64,000 nt of DNA from contig JAKSZT010021121.1 in the NCBI GenBank assembly GCA_026826555.1, forward strand, positions 1,000,470 through 1,064,469, written 5' to 3'. Origin of the DNA: Tolypeutes matacus. Taxonomy: Eukaryota > Chordata > Mammalia > Cingulata > Chlamyphoridae. A program made the translations under genes and the position numbers. Below the pieces are notes generated by a model. The model did not search any database and was not told where the DNA came from. It saw nothing but the letters and a program-made list of their open reading frames with translations. Of this stretch, positions 30,258-42,145 are shown one piece after another (position 1 is the stretch's first letter; each line of letters starts with the position of its first letter).

Positions 30258-30513
30258 TATCTAACATTTATTAAGGGTCTACCACGTTCCAGGCACTCTT
30301 TAATGCTTTATACATGATCTCCTTTAATCCACACAACAGCCAACCAGGTAAAGTACTACTGGTATTCCCACTTTACAGATGAAAAATCTGAGGCGCAGAG
30401 AGCTTAAGTAATTTGCCCAAGGCCACGAGGCTAGTAAGACGGCAGACATGGGATTTGAACCCAGGAAGTATCACACTAGATGTGGCCTCTTAACCACCAC
30501 ATCATACCACCTC
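30258..30513 (-). repeat. MIR SINE, full length
   Basis: The best-preserved MIR in the window: TCTAACATTTATTAAGGGTC, GTTCCAGGCACTCTTTAATG, CCCACTTTACAGATGAAAAA, CCCAAGGCCACGAGGCTAG, GGATTTGAACCCAGGAAG, TCTTAACCACCACATCATAC (the inverted tRNA-related head). Confidence 0.95.
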
Positions 30514-30860
30514 TATTTGCTTATTGCATTGTGGAAGAATAAGAAATCAGATTCTGCCTGGGTCCACACGGGACAGTGTAGCTGTCTGCACGGACCAAAT
30601 TAGCCTGGTAATTATCACAGCCTCAAAACCACCTTTAGGCAGAATGGAGACAGTTAACACTCTGTAATCACTCTTCAGTCTAGGTTTTCTGGTCAGCCCC
30701 AAAGCAGGACTGGCTAACCAGTGTGAAAAGTGCTCACCCTGACCATGTTTCTTGGAACTGCTCAAACAAGTTGGCCCCTTCTGACCAGAGAATGCCACGC
30801 CTGCTCTTCTCTTTTGGCTTTTAGCCAGCAAGCCTCCTGGGGTTTGTTACCTGGTATGTG
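30514..30860. other. Non-repetitive DNA
   Basis: No repeat recognised. The antisense frame 30547-30831 has no domain. Confidence 0.4.
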
Positions 30861-30864
30861 CAGA

Positions 30865-31020
30865 GGGAGCACTGGTCTGGGAGCCAGGGCACCCGTGTGA
30901 AAAATCCTGTGTGTCCTTGAGTGAGTCACTTACCCTCTCTGGCCCTCAATTCCCTCTTATGTAAGATGGATATAAGCATATACACTTGCAGGGTTTTTCT
31001 GAGGATTCACAGAACTTGCG
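30865..31020 (+). repeat. MIR SINE
   Basis: AGCACTGGTCTGGGAGCCAG, TGTGTCCTTGAGTGAGTCAC, TTACCCTCTCTGGCCCTCAA and GGATATAAGCATATACAC: sense MIR. Confidence 0.85.
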
Positions 31021-31219
31021 TGGCATTGGAGGGACTTGAACTCTGGAAAAGACCGTTCATTTAAGGAATTATTACCAAGGCAGAGCACTTGGCAAGCAAT
31101 AGAGTGTAATGAGAGAGAATGACCAGTAGGTGGCAGTACTTCAAAGCAGCCTGTAGGATGCCAGAAGGAACTTCCTATTAACCTTCTGCATTAGGTGTAC
31201 AGAACCTTAGCTCCTAACC

Positions 31220-31325
31220 CCATACACACACTTATAAGGGAAAAGGGAGGCTCAAAGAGCAGACGTGCCACATCCAAGGACCCATCATAACACAGTGACA
31301 GAGTCAGGCTCAGAACCCAGGTTGG
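31220..31325 (-). repeat. MIR SINE fragment
   Basis: AAAAGGGAGGCTCAAAGAGC, GACAGAGTCAGGCTCAGAAC: antisense MIR core. Confidence 0.6.
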
Positions 31326-31554
31326 GGTAGTCGCTGAATGACTTCATTCAACCCCTATTTATTGGGCTCCTAATGGGTGCAAATGCTTATGTAAGACCTT
31401 TCCCAGGACTTTCACTCTTCAAGCCTGGGGGATTTTCAGTCCACCCAACCTCCACACTGGATCTGCCACTGTTTCCTGGGCTGTCCTCACTAGGATGGTC
31501 CCTAAATTGGGCGCTAGACATGGAGAGGTGATGGAAAGCCCCTGAAGGAGTAGA

Positions 31555-31645
31555 GGGCAGGCCATCTGGCTTCTTGTCCCAGTTTCATGTCTGACTTGCT
31601 GTGTGACCTTGGCCAAGGCCCTCGCTAGCAGGTCTTGGAATCAAT
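31555..31645 (+). repeat. MIR SINE fragment
   Basis: CATCTGGCTTCTTGTCCCAG, TGACTTGCTGTGTGACCTTG: sense MIR head and core start, then lost. Confidence 0.6.
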
Positions 31646-32055
31646 TTAGTGGGTTTTTTTTCTTCAATTAATTGGAATAGAAAAAAAATAGAAAATATTA
31701 GAATACATCAGCCATAGTCAAGTAAACACTGTTTTGAAGAAATTTGCTCCAATTTTATATAAACAAACAAGCATGTGTGGTATGTATACTGGCTCCTGAA
31801 AGAAAAGGCATTTCATCTTGTGGGTCACAGTCTCCCAAGTCTGAGACCCCCATCCGGTGTCTAAAGGTGATTCCCACTCTGTATCCTGAGAGCCAATGAT
31901 CCCTTCCCCTCCCCATCTCCACATTTACAAGTTGACCCCCAAGCTGCCCAGGACTCCCTCCCAAGGGATATTTCATGCTTTTGCAATTTGCTGCCTCAAC
32001 TTGGAAAAGGTCTAGTAAACTCACAGCTTCCATCTTTTAAAACACCGATAGTGTG
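31646..32055. other. Non-repetitive DNA
   Basis: An A/T-rich stretch (31650-31780) without recognisable repeat, then ordinary unique sequence. Confidence 0.4.
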
Positions 32056-32059
32056 CACG

Positions 32060-32240
32060 ATAGCATTTTATCCTCAGTGCAGTCAGGTGTGGCAAATATT
32101 AACCCATCCATAAATTAGAAAACTGAGGCTTAGAGAGGGGATGTAACTTACCCAAGACCTCATAGCTGGCAAGTGCCAGAGGCAGGACTTGAACCAGGGT
32201 CAGCTTTACCCCAGAGAAGTGCTGTCTCCACTGTCCCAGG
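32060..32240 (-). repeat. MIR SINE
   Basis: GAAAACTGAGGCTTAGAGAG, GTAACTTACCCAAGACCTC, ATAGCTGGCAAGTGCCAG, GACTTGAACCAGGGTCAGC: antisense MIR. Confidence 0.85.
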
Positions 32241-32640
32241 CTGAACAGACAGAGCCCAGGGGCCCCCTTTTTAAGAAAAGCAACAAACGCTTCCCAGTGC
32301 TTCCATTTCTCTTATTCTGCGTCACTTTTATTTTCTCTCTCTCAAGTTTTGATTGAATTTACACTTAATGAATCCAACTTTGTCATTTAGGGGATGTTGG
32401 AGCAATAAGACTTGACAAGGCATGAGTGATGATGCAATAATTCCTGCCGGGAGCCCTGGCAGGCAGCGGCCAGCAGCCTGGAGCCCTCCCTGCCGCCTCC
32501 CTTGAGTGATGGCTGCACAACCTGGGCCCAGGGGAAGCGACCTCAATTCCCTGCAAGGAGCAAGACTCAGGGTGGGGGGACCTCACTTTATGTAGGCCTA
32601 TGGGATTAGAATATGTAAATAGGAGTGGGGACAAGAGGGG
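32241..32640. other. Non-repetitive DNA
   Basis: The stretch 32330-32460, with TGCAATAATTCCTGCCGGG, is single-copy-like. Antisense frames here have no domains. Confidence 0.4.
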
Positions 32641-32649
32641 AGGGAGCAA

Positions 32650-32795
32650 GGTGGGACATCTGGGTTCCAGATCAGATTCCAGATCTGCCATTGACCCGCT
32701 TGCTGCGTGCCCTTGGGCCAGACACTTCACCTCTCTGGCCCTCAGTTCCTCCATCTGTGAAATGGGGCAATAGCCCAAGGCTGCTGTTGCTTTTT
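32650..32795 (+). repeat. MIR SINE
   Basis: CATCTGGGTTCCAGATCAG, CTTGCTGCGTGCCCTTGGG, CACTTCACCTCTCTGGCCC, CTCCATCTGTGAAATGGGGC: sense MIR. Confidence 0.85.
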
Positions 32796-33135
32796 TAAAT
32801 TGTAAGAGGGGGATCAGGCTCGTACCAGAATTTCAAAGAGGGTTGCTTAACAGTAAAATAAGTTACCCAGAAGTCCACCTCATGTCCCTTTACTTGCTGA
32901 GTAATCCACTGTCCAGGGCCTGCCCACCTGCAAGGCTAGCAGGAGGGACCCCGGTAGGGGAGGGAGGGCAACAATCCTGGATAAGGAAACAAAATGAAAA
33001 ATCAAAATTGTCTTAAAAAGTCATCGCACTTTTGTAAGGAGGAAATAGATATACGTACAGAGGGAAAAAAAGGGCTGGAGGAATATCCCCAAAATGTTCA
33101 CAGTCAGGGGTGGAGATCTGTGGATTTTCTCTCTT
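32796..33135. other. Non-repetitive DNA
   Basis: Nothing recognised. Confidence 0.4.
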
Positions 33136-33139
33136 ACTT

Positions 33140-33610
33140 TAAAATCTTTCTTTTAAATGAATAAAACACACGTACCATGGAGTACATGAAACATGAAAGT
33201 AGAGTTTAATGAATAATTATAAAGCGGACATTTATGTAACCGCCTTCCTTGCCAACTCCCTAGAACCCCCTCCACATGCAACAAAACCCTGCTGCCAGGC
33301 CTCAACGTGTTTTTATTTTTCATAGTTTTACTACATCCCTGAAGAATAGTTTAGTTTTGTCTACTTTCGAAATGTATATAAATGGAATTATACTGTATGA
33401 ATTTATGGGTATGTGTCGATCAATTACGTTTTTAAAATGTCATTTAATTTAATTTAAAAATGATCGAAAGAATTAAGTCAGAATTATGTTTTAAATATGT
33501 GTCCTTGTTGCATGTAGTTACAGTGGCATGTTTTTGTCTGTGCTACAATTGATTTATCCATTCTAACTGTTGGTAGATGTGTGTGTTGTCTTCATTTTCT
33601 GACTTTTCTT
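33140..33610 (-). repeat. Old L1-related remnant
   Basis: ATATAAATGGAATTATACTG, CTACATCCCTGAAGAATAG and CAATTGATTTATCCATTC resemble the inverted 3' region of old L1 ('tataaatggaatcatacagtatgt', 'tttatccattc'). Divergence is high. Confidence 0.45.
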
Positions 33611-33611
33611 C

Positions 33612-33675
33612 AAAGAACATGTTATAACAGCTGGAGTGCCTGGTGCATAGTAGGTGTTCAATTAAAGTTTTTGAA
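33612..33675 (+). repeat. MIR or L2 3' terminus
   Basis: AGTGCCTGGTGCATAGTAGG followed by TGTTCAATTAAAGTTTTTGAA. Confidence 0.6.
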
Positions 33676-34009
33676 AAGTGTGTGAAGAGTGTTAAGTTAT
33701 TTTTAAGAGAAAAGTTTCCATGTTACTAGAAGGGCTGAGACTATGAACACAGATAGATCAAAAGCAGAATTTTCCAGATCTGCGTTCTTCCAGGCTGCTC
33801 AGAGGGGGTGCATTGGGTTAAGGCAGAGGGTTGGTAGATGTCATTTCCATTACCTAGAAAAGCTTCAAGCATATTTGGGGGTCCCATTTAAAGTAAAAAT
33901 AGAGTAATTTTGACAATGAAGAAAAATCCCCACAGTCATCTTGTTATTCATGTAATTGAAAATTCACACCTACAGAAAGCAGAGTACAAGGCAGGCAATA
34001 CAATAAGCT

Positions 34010-34180
34010 GGGAATCCGTGGAGCTGACTTAACTCCCAGCTCCTCCAGGAATGAGCAGTGTGGCCTTGAGATAGTCATTTTAATACCTCAAAGCCTCAGT
34101 TTCTTCTTCGTAAAATGGAGACTAATACCACATAGCGTTTTGTCAAGGTCAGTACAAATGCTAGAGGTTTCATATGAAAG
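34010..34180 (+). repeat. MIR SINE
   Basis: TCCAGGAATGAGCAGTGTGG, CCTTGAGATAGTCATTTTAA, GCCTCAGTTTCTTCTTCGT and AAAATGGAGACTAATACC: sense MIR. Confidence 0.8.
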
Positions 34181-34419
34181 CAAATCTTCCAGAAGGTCCA
34201 TTTCCCGACTCATGAATATCCATCTCCTGCGTGCCCGCCTTAGCCACAGAAGTGACAGAAATGGTGAGGCTCGGCCTGTCCGTGAACACGGAGAAGAGAA
34301 CCATCTGAAATAGAAGGGATCAAGTCTGATCATTAGGAATCTGACTTAACTGGAAGGCTTGTGGGCAGTGGTGGGAACAGAAGATTCCCAGGTAATCCCT
34401 GCTTTCCTATTGGCTCTAT

Positions 34420-34492
34420 GAGGGTAGGAACTCCGGCTGTGCCAGGCCCATAGCAGAAGCTCTATTTTCAGTGAAGGAATGAAAGTAACAAG
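34420..34492 (+). repeat. L2 3' end fragment
   Basis: TATGAGGGTAGGAACTCCGG, GCCAGGCCCATAGCAGAAG and GTGAAGGAATGAAAG fit a diverged L2 terminus. Confidence 0.5.
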
Positions 34493-34576
34493 AACATTCT
34501 TCAACTGGACTTAGGAAGAACCTCCCACCCACCCTCCACCTTTTGGGCCAGAGGTCTCTTCAAAAAGTTGACAAAG

Positions 34577-34655
34577 GGGTGCTGATGTGGCTCGGTAGTT
34601 GAGCACTGGCTTCCCACATACAAGGGTTCAATCCCTGGCTTAGGCACTGGGAAAA
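34577..34655 (+). mobile_element. DAS-SINE, head-only monomer, with TSD
   Basis: GGTGCTGATGTGGCTCGGTAG, GAGCACTGGCTTCCCACATA, AAGGGTTCAATCCCTGGC, then a short A-run. Duplications are AAAAAGTTGACAAAGG (34562-34577) and AAAAAGTTGTCAAAGG (34656-34671), one mismatch. It has a B-box-like GGTTCAATCCC. Confidence 0.92.
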
Positions 34656-34734
34656 AAAAAGTTGTCAAAGGTCTGAATCTTCCTGAAATCCCACAGAGAT
34701 CCAGGAAGGTCTGGTAACAAGCATGCGTTAGAGA

Positions 34735-35250
34735 GGGATTTCTAGCCTTTATTGTGCCGTTGACCCCTTTGTCAGTCTGGGGGAGCCCATAAACCCCTTC
34801 TCAGAATAATATTTTAAAATGCAAATATCTCATATATATTTGAATGCATACATATTTTTGAAGGGGATTACAAAGGATTACAAAGAAATCAATTATATCA
34901 AAACACAGTTTTTAAAATATTAAAAGAACAAATATGTGCAATAGTAGCAGATGGGCTTCTCTGTTAATGAAGTAAATAACAAGCTGTAGCAACAGGTCTA
35001 ATAATTAACATAATTTTGAAATAATGATATCCTAAATGATATTTTGAGATATCTTCAAAAGCTATATGGAGATAGGAAAACATCTCTGGTTTTTATTGAT
35101 GACACAGTCATAGTACTGCTAATGCAACTACATTCAAAATGGAAGAAAATGCTAAATTTCAGTTAAAAGATTAGTGAATATAAAGAAAAATAAAGATATA
35201 GATTTTCCCCATGTAAGTTTTCAGGCCTGAATTCTAACCATATACCTCAG
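34735..35250 (+). repeat. hAT-type DNA transposon fossil
   Basis: TATTGTGCCGTTGACCCCTTTG, GTCTGGGGGAGCCCATAAACC, CTTCTCAGAATAATATTTTA, AGAAATCAATTATATCAAAA, GTAGCAACAGGTCTAATAAT and CCATGTAAGTTTTCAGGCC follow a known mammalian non-autonomous element with 'gttcttaacct'-type ends (hAT/Charlie group). The right terminal repeat is missing. Confidence 0.5.
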
Positions 35251-35279
35251 GTACACCTGCAGGCACTTAAAACTGTTTT

Positions 35280-35612
35280 ATTAAAAATAAATTGCTCATA
35301 ATACAGCCACTATGTCTTCTTGGAAAACATTTCTTTTATGAACTCACAAACACACACAAAGACTCAGCCACCTGTGGAACCCAAGGTGGTGGAAGAGATG
35401 GGTGGGGCAGGTTTTGTGGCATAAAAGAATCCCCATACATGTGCATGTTTGGACCCAAAGACCTCTCCAATACCACATCCTCCTAAGTCCACACCACATT
35501 ATACATTGGACCAAAACACAGTATTTCAACACCATGAGAAGCAACTCAGCTAGTGCACAGGTAGATTTTGGTTTAGAGTCTTTTAAAATTGAATATATAT
35601 ATATTTAAAGCA
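35280..35612. other. AT-rich DNA, unclassified
   Basis: A small (AT)n run at 35592-35604 sits next to the following SINE. Nothing else recognised. Confidence 0.35.
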
Positions 35613-35619
35613 CAATGAT

Positions 35620-35982
35620 GGGAAGCAGATGTGGCTTAAGTGATTGGGCTCCCACCTACCACAAGGGAGGTCTGTGGTTTGGCTCCTGGTGCCTCCTAAA
35701 GAAGACAGCGAGCTGGAGCAATAGGCAGGCGTGGCAAGCTGACAAAACAAGATGACACCAAAAAGAGACACAAGAAGAAAAACATAATGAGAGACACAAC
35801 AAAGCAGGAAGCAGAGGTGGCTTAAGCAATTAGGTCCCTCCCTCCCACATCGGAGGTCTTGGGTTTGGTTCCTGGTGCCTCCTAAAGAAACAAGGAAGAT
35901 GAACAGACACAGCAAGTGTGAAAACTAGGGGTGGGGAGAGATAAATAAATAAAATAAATCTTAAAAAAAAAAAAAAAAAAAA
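35620..35982 (+). mobile_element. DAS-SINE, dimeric
   Basis: Two heads (35620 GGAAGCAGATGTGGCTTAAG and about 35808 GGAAGCAGAGGTGGCTTAAG) are joined by a GACACAAGAAGAAAAACATA-type linker, ending in AAATAAATCTT and a long A-tail. This is the same architecture as 18035-18408. The flanks share only a weak CAATGA, so the TSD is uncertain. Confidence 0.93.
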
Positions 35983-36009
35983 ACCAATGAACTGCACTTA
36001 CTGCTTTAG

Positions 36010-38010
36010 ATCTTAGAAAACAGATTTCTTTACCCTACCCTTACCACACACACACCCTAAGGAAAATAGAAAGCAGGAAAGGAAGATAATGGCGGGAATA
36101 AACAAATGAGGAGACACGAAAACAGTGGAATCAATAAATAAAACCAAGAACTGGTTCTTTGAAGGAGCCAGTAAAAAAGACCAACCTCTGGCAAATATAA
36201 TGAAGAAAGAAACTCGAATGAAATCAGAAATGAGAAAGTGATTACAACCACTAATCAAAAAGATTAAAAATATTGAGAGGGACATTATATATATAATTCT
36301 GTGGCAAATTTGTTTAAAATGATCAATTAAACAGATGATACTCTATGAAAATATAAAACAATGCAACTGACACAACAAGAAATGTAGGTTAGATCAGCAA
36401 TTAAGCAAGAATCTGAGAAAGTAAGAAATGTATTAAAGAGCAACCCTCCCTACTTCCCCAAGGGACATGTATACCCACCCTGGAGTCTCTGGAGATAACT
36501 ATCCGAATTTTAAATAACAGTGCATTTCCATGTTACATAAATTATCCTTTACCATAGGAAAGAGGGGGGGAAACTTTGGTAATTCATTTTGCAAGGGAAA
36601 CACAGTCTCGATTTTGAGTCCTGATACAGAATTTTTAAAAGAAAACAGATCCAGTATCATTTGACAATATAGTCCCAGCAAATAACGTTCAGCAACACAT
36701 TAAGAGACTGAAACACCATGACCACAAAGGGTTTATTCAGCACTGCAAGGAAAGTTCAGCACAAGGGTATCTATTAATATAACACATCAGATCAATAGAT
36801 TAAATAATACAAACCATATGATCATCCCAGTTGATGCCAAAAAATGCATTTCAATAGATGTCAAAACATTTTTAAAAAATCAGAATAGAATAACACTTCC
36901 TTAACATAATAAGAATCTATTTAAAACTAAGCCAGCGTCCTTCTTTATGGAAAAACAGAGACTTTCCCATTAGAAAGGGGGACAAAATTAATAAGCTCTC
37001 TATCACCATTATTATTCAGTATTATATTGATAATTCTGGCTGACGTAATAAGACATGAAAAAGAATCCATGGGAATACTTATTAGAAAGGTAGAAAGAAT
37101 GCTTCCTTTGCATATGATATGATTACATACTTTAGAAATCTGAAGTCCACAGCTAAACTACTATTAGTAGTAAAAAAAAGATTCATGGCTGCAAATCATG
37201 GACACATGGTAAATATTTTTTAAATCAATAACTTTCCTAAGTAAGTGCAATGCAAGACAGGAAACAAAAAATGAGATACAATACACAATCAAAATACAAA
37301 TAAATACAAAGCCACAAATATAACATGCAAATAATTCAAAATTCTCATAGAAAGTGTAATAGAAAACTTGGATAGATAGAAAAATACATCACGTTTCTAA
37401 ATGAAAGTCTTTTGTGATCTAACCATTTAAGATAATCTCAAAACAATACAAAAGGATTTCTTATAGAATTTTACAAAACACATTAAAAATAATTTGAAAA
37501 AGGAACAGGGAAAATAAGAAATAATATTCTGGAAAAAAGAGAATGATATTAGGCAGGATTTAAATAAATTATCAAAGAACAGCACTGAAATGGTGTGGTG
37601 CTAGAGGCAAATTAGAACTGTGACTCAGTAAAACCAAAAGTCCAAAAACAGACTTGACAACATAAAAGAATTTAATATGTAAAAAGGATGTCACAAAATG
37701 AGAGTGAAAGGAAAAACCATGTAATAAAGAAGTTGGATAAGCTAGATGGTGTAAAACACAGAAAGTAACCGAGGTCTACACATGAAAATAAATTCCAGAT
37801 TTAGAAGAGATCTATTTTTAAAAATCAAATTATGGAAAATTCAGTGGAAGATAAAATCGTGTATTTATCCCATATAAGCAGTAATAATAAGAGACTAAGT
37901 TTGGAAAAAGTAGAAGAAATTATAAAGAGGAAAGATTTCCAGGTTCAATTATATGTAAATGTTAAATGTACGTACACACATACACACAAACTATAAGTAT
38001 ACACTAGGGA
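36010..38010 (+). mobile_element. Old L1 ORF2 remnant
   Basis: AACCAAGAACTGGTTCTTTG, TCAGATCAATAGATTAAATA, CATATGATCATCCCAGTTGA, AAGCCAGCGTCCTTCTTTAT and GAAGTTGGATAAGCTAGATG are ordered landmarks of the L1 endonuclease-RT linker, RT and downstream region. Frequent indels and stops; no usable frame. Confidence 0.75.
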
Positions 38011-38024
38011 AAACATGTGTCAAA

Positions 38025-38262
38025 AGGGTTCGTAACTTTTGTTTTTTGTGATTTGGATCTTTTTGTGAATCGAAAGAACGTTAGGAACCCTTCTGCGTGC
38101 ACATAAAGACACAAACATACATCTGTATATGCACAGAGTCACACACACAATCATACTAACACATACAGGCACACACACATACTTAATGGGTGCATATACT
38201 TTCAAGATTCCAGTGTACTCCCCAAGCACTCATTGGACCCAAGTTTAAGAATACCTCATCTA
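38025..38262. repeat. Small hAT-type element with CA-rich core
   Basis: The ends AGGGTTCGTAACTTTTG and CCCAAGTTTAAGAATACCTC are imperfect inverted repeats. The centre (38098-38182) has ACACACATA-type simple sequence. It lies inside the old L1. Confidence 0.55.
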
Positions 38263-38269
38263 GAAAGAG

Positions 38270-38900
38270 TAGAGTAAATTAAAACACTTAACAGCACCCC
38301 AAGGTCAAACAAATAAATGAGAAAAAAGGGCATGACCAAAACAATTCGCTAAAAAGGAAATAGAAATAGTAAGCACAATGCCAGATGATCCATAGGCATG
38401 ATCCAGTTTTTGTCCACTAAATTATCAAATTGGTATGAAATTGATTTTAAAAAGCAGATTAATGCTGATGAGGTTTCAAGAAAATTGCCACATTGCTGGC
38501 CCCGTTTGAAAAGTAATCTAGAATACCTAACAAGAGCCCCAAAACATCAATACCTTTCGACCAAATTGCCCTTTTTCTGAAAATTCACACTCATGAAATA
38601 AATTTGAGGAGCAAAGTTCCTCAAAGATGTTCATCACACTGTTTATGAATTGTGTTAGCAAAAACGCAGAATTCCCTAATATTAAAAGAAAAGGTGGGAA
38701 GACAGCTAAACAAATTTTGGGAATCAATTAAATGGAATGTCACACTGCCATTAAAATGAAAATTATGAAAATAGGAAAATGGTAATTATATGCTAAATTA
38801 AAAAGTAATACAAAATTGTGTGGTTAAATATTACAAAAATAAGGTGAATAATGATTAATTTATTCTGAAATTTCCCTTAATGTTATACACAATATATTAT
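38270..38900 (+). mobile_element. Old L1 3' end (L1ME-like)
   Basis: Continuation of the old L1: GAAAAAAGGGCATGACCAAA, CAAAGATGTTCATCACACTG, TTAAATGGAATGTCACACTG. Very diverged. Confidence 0.55.
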
Positions 38901-39059
38901 ATTCTATGCTAAGCATGGAGAGATCCTACTATATAGACTGTGAGAAAGAGAGGGATCTGAGAGAGCTTATGTTACTGTGATTTAAACATAGGACTATTGA
39001 CTAAATCTAATTATGCACATGAGCTATTTGAGACAAGTAGGGCCTTGAGTACTTCTGTG

Positions 39060-39160
39060 AACTTCCCTGTCTTCCCTACCCTTTTTTTTTACTTTTTTCC
39101 TTCTTTCCTTTCCTTCTCTTTTTTGTCCCCCTTCCCCGCCTTTTTTTGAAGGCGGCTGGT
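39060..39160. repeat. T/C-rich tract
   Basis: Polypyrimidine low-complexity sequence with T-runs. Confidence 0.8.
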
Positions 39161-39369
39161 TCTTACACTTCCTGATGATGATTTGAGTCTATTACCTACC
39201 ATCAAACTCCTAAAGGATTCAAAATACCCGTGTCAGTGCTGGATTACAGGATATTTTTAAGTAGTGTGCTATGAATGAGTTTAGCTTGAAGAAGTAACAG
39301 CCTGCACATCAAGCATTGCAACTCTGTTCTACAGTACAAGCTCCACATCTGTCTTCTTCCACCACCGAA

Positions 39370-39446
39370 TCTTTCGCATCCAGAACAGGATTTGGCACAC
39401 AGTAACTGCTCAATAGCTATCAGATGGATGGATGGATGGATGGATA
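39370..39446 (+). repeat. L2/MIR terminus plus (GGAT)n
   Basis: GGATTTGGCACACAGTAACTG then CTCAATAGCTATCAGATGGA grading into five GGAT units. Confidence 0.65.
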
Positions 39447-39449
39447 AGA

Positions 39450-40060
39450 CAAAGAAGGACCCACCTGAGAGCCAAAGAGATGTAAGCTTGAAAACCTTCA
39501 AACTCAGAGCAGGTCATGGCTGCTGAGATCCACGCAGTGGTGAAGAGAGGCAAATCAAAAGGTTTAAAGCACTGCCACAGGCCCACACTCAGAGCACCCG
39601 GCCACAGCATTTGCCCCCATCTTTCCCTGGGGTACTAAGAGATAGTGCACTAAGCCAAAATAGATGGCCAGGCTAGTTAGAGAAGGGGGACAGTGTCTCC
39701 AACTAACTCAAATAACAAAAGCAAATTGTGTTTGATTGACCTCTGAATGTCCCTGATCTGTGGGGCTCTTTGATAGAGACCTGTTCCAATTCCCACTGGC
39801 ACCTGGAGCTTAAACCAAATCAAGATGCTTAGAATCAGGGACTCGCATTGAGGGTGGGCCAAAGAGCAGTTAGAAGTGAGCTCATTTTAAGCCCAAGAAT
39901 TACTTGAGGATCTGTATCCACCCATGCCCCCACTGGAGGGCTGACAGGATATTTTCCACAAAGAAGTGAGTTTCCCTGCCAACTGCCTGCCTTACCAGTA
40001 TTTTACAACTTACTCCACATGGTAAATTAAATGATCTAACTAGCCAACCAAACTTTCAGT
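39450..40060. other. Unclassified, GC-richer island in the AT-rich half
   Basis: About 600 bp with higher GC than its surroundings and no recognised family. It may be an unrecognised LTR-type insertion or residual single-copy DNA. Short antisense frames have no domains. Confidence 0.35.
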
Positions 40061-40099
40061 AATAAAATTTCTCTTTTTCTCTGTCTGAAATCAAATGAT

Positions 40100-41080
40100 C
40101 CAAACCTGCTCCTTTTCTGACAGATTTCATCTGCAAATACAGACCTGTCTCTGAAGAGTAAGCAAAACAAGAATAATCATCAGACAAATTATTACTTGCA
40201 CCAGAAAAAAAAGGGACAAATCAGAACAAATGTTCCCCTGCAAAACAGACTTACTCCAAGAAACAGAAGGAGAAAGTCCTCATATCACATTAAAATTTTC
40301 CATAATATTAGAGAATATATTGCATTTATGAAAAGGCAATCATCTGAGATCAGACAATTTTACTTTAAGATGAAAACCATGATTACGGAATTTTAAAATG
40401 CAATAGGAGCAGTGAAGAGCACATTAAACATTGAAGAAAACCAAATTAATAATTTAAATTGCCTGTGCAAGAAAAGAAAATCCCCCAGAATTCAGAGAAG
40501 CATGGTGAGATGAAAGAATATGAGCAAAAACATCAGAGAAAATCTAACACTTTGACGGAAAAGCACCCCAAGAGCAGATGAAATTAAAAGAGATTAAAAG
40601 AATCTCACAGCTAGACTCATCCTTGTGAAAATTTAAAATGTCAGAGAAAAAAGTTTTGAATTTTAAAAATAGGATCAGGCAAAATAAAAATAAAAGAGTA
40701 TATGTAACTTCTGAAAGAGGTGAAGAACAGAAATGGAAAATTTGAACAAAATAACCAAAGATTAGGAAAGAAAATAAATAACATAAAATAAAAAGACATA
40801 ATTAAGAAAAAAGACATTAGTGATCACAATAAATATAAGCAGATCAAACTTCTCTATCAAAATACCAAGACTATCATATTGAGTCAAAAAGCAAATTCCA
40901 CTTAAACCAAAATGTTAAAGTTTAAAATAAAGAAAAGGAAAAACAGTATAAGATAACCACTAGTATACAAAAAGAAAACAGCAGCAATATTAGTATAGAA
41001 AGTTGAATTTAAAACAAAAGTTTAATGAGGTAAGTGGGCTAAGTTTTTTCATAAAAAATAAAGTTCCTATTTGTGATGAA
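40100..41080 (+). mobile_element. Old L1 remnant, internal
   Basis: A-rich sense-strand L1 texture with AACAAGAATAATCATCAGAC, GAGAAAATCTAACACTTTGAC and, near 40970, AGCAGCAATATTAGTATAG. Badly decayed. Confidence 0.5.
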
Positions 41081-41084
41081 TCAT

Positions 41085-41830
41085 GAATGTTAGACACCAA
41101 ATTGTTCTTACAACTCAACAACAAAAAGACAAACAAATTAATAAAAATGAGAAAAGAACAGACACTTCTCCAAAGAAGAGACAGAAATTGTGAATACACA
41201 CATGAAAGGTGCTCAACATCATTAATCATTAGGGAAATGCAAATCAAAACCACAGTGAGATACCATTTTACAACCACTTAGATGACTATTTAAAAAATTA
41301 AGGAAAATAAGTGTTGGTGAGGATGTGGAAAATTGAAACCCTTGCACATTGTTGGTGGGAAAGTACAATAGTGTAGCCACTGTGGAAAATAGTCTGGCAG
41401 TTCCTCAAAAAGTTAAATATAGAATTTGCCCAGCAATTTGCCTACTAAGTATATACCCAAAAGAATTGAAAACAGGAACTCAAAACATGTTCATAGCGGC
41501 ACTATTCACATATTCCCAAAGGTTGAACAACCCAAATGCTCATTAACAGATTAATGGGTAAACTAATTGTGGCATATAAATGCAATGCAATATTATTCAG
41601 CCAGTTAAAGCAGATTGGTGATTACCAGGGGCAGAAGATAGGAGGAATGGGAGTGCTTAATGAGTGTGGGATTTTCTTTGGGGATGGTGAAAATGTTTTG
41701 GAACTAGATAGAAGTGTAGGTTGTACAATATTGTGAATGCACTAAATGCCAATGAATTGTTTGCTTTTAAATGGTTAATTTTATGTTACATGAATCTCAC
41801 CTCAATTTTAAAAAAATAAAAATAAAAAAA
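41085..41830 (+). mobile_element. L1 ORF2 3' end and 3' UTR
   Basis: GTTCTTACAACTCAACAACA, CTTCTCCAAAGAAGAGACAG, GGGAAATGCAAATCAAAACC, GATGTGGAAAATTGAAACCC, GCAATATTATTCAGCCAG, ending in an A-rich tail. The sense frame keeps ORF2 C-terminal traces (SLIIREMQIKTT-like) but is interrupted. Confidence 0.9.
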
Positions 41831-42059
41831 TGATTAGGTGTGGTGATCTTTTGGAAATAGTAGGTATCCAATAAATATCGCTCCCTTGCTTCTCATTCTT
41901 TTAAAAATATTAGAGCAGTAAAATTAATACTTGACATTTTTGTTACATTTTCTAATGTAAAATGGATTTAGTTTTGCTTCTCTGTATTTTAATAAAATTT
42001 ATTTATACAAATAAATTTTACATCTGACACCAGAAAACAACAACAAAATAAACAAAAGC

Positions 42060-42145
42060 AAAAAAAAAAAAAAATGGTGAAATATTTTTCAGACACACAA
42101 AGTTGAAAGATTTATCACATGCAGACTTGTACTAAAAGGATTGTA
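42060..42145 (+). mobile_element. L1 remnant left of LTR
   Basis: An A15 run then GAAATATTTTTCAGACACAC, AAGATTTATCACATGCAGAC and CTTGTACTAAAAGGATTG. It resembles an internal L1 stretch that resumes after the LTR. Confidence 0.5.
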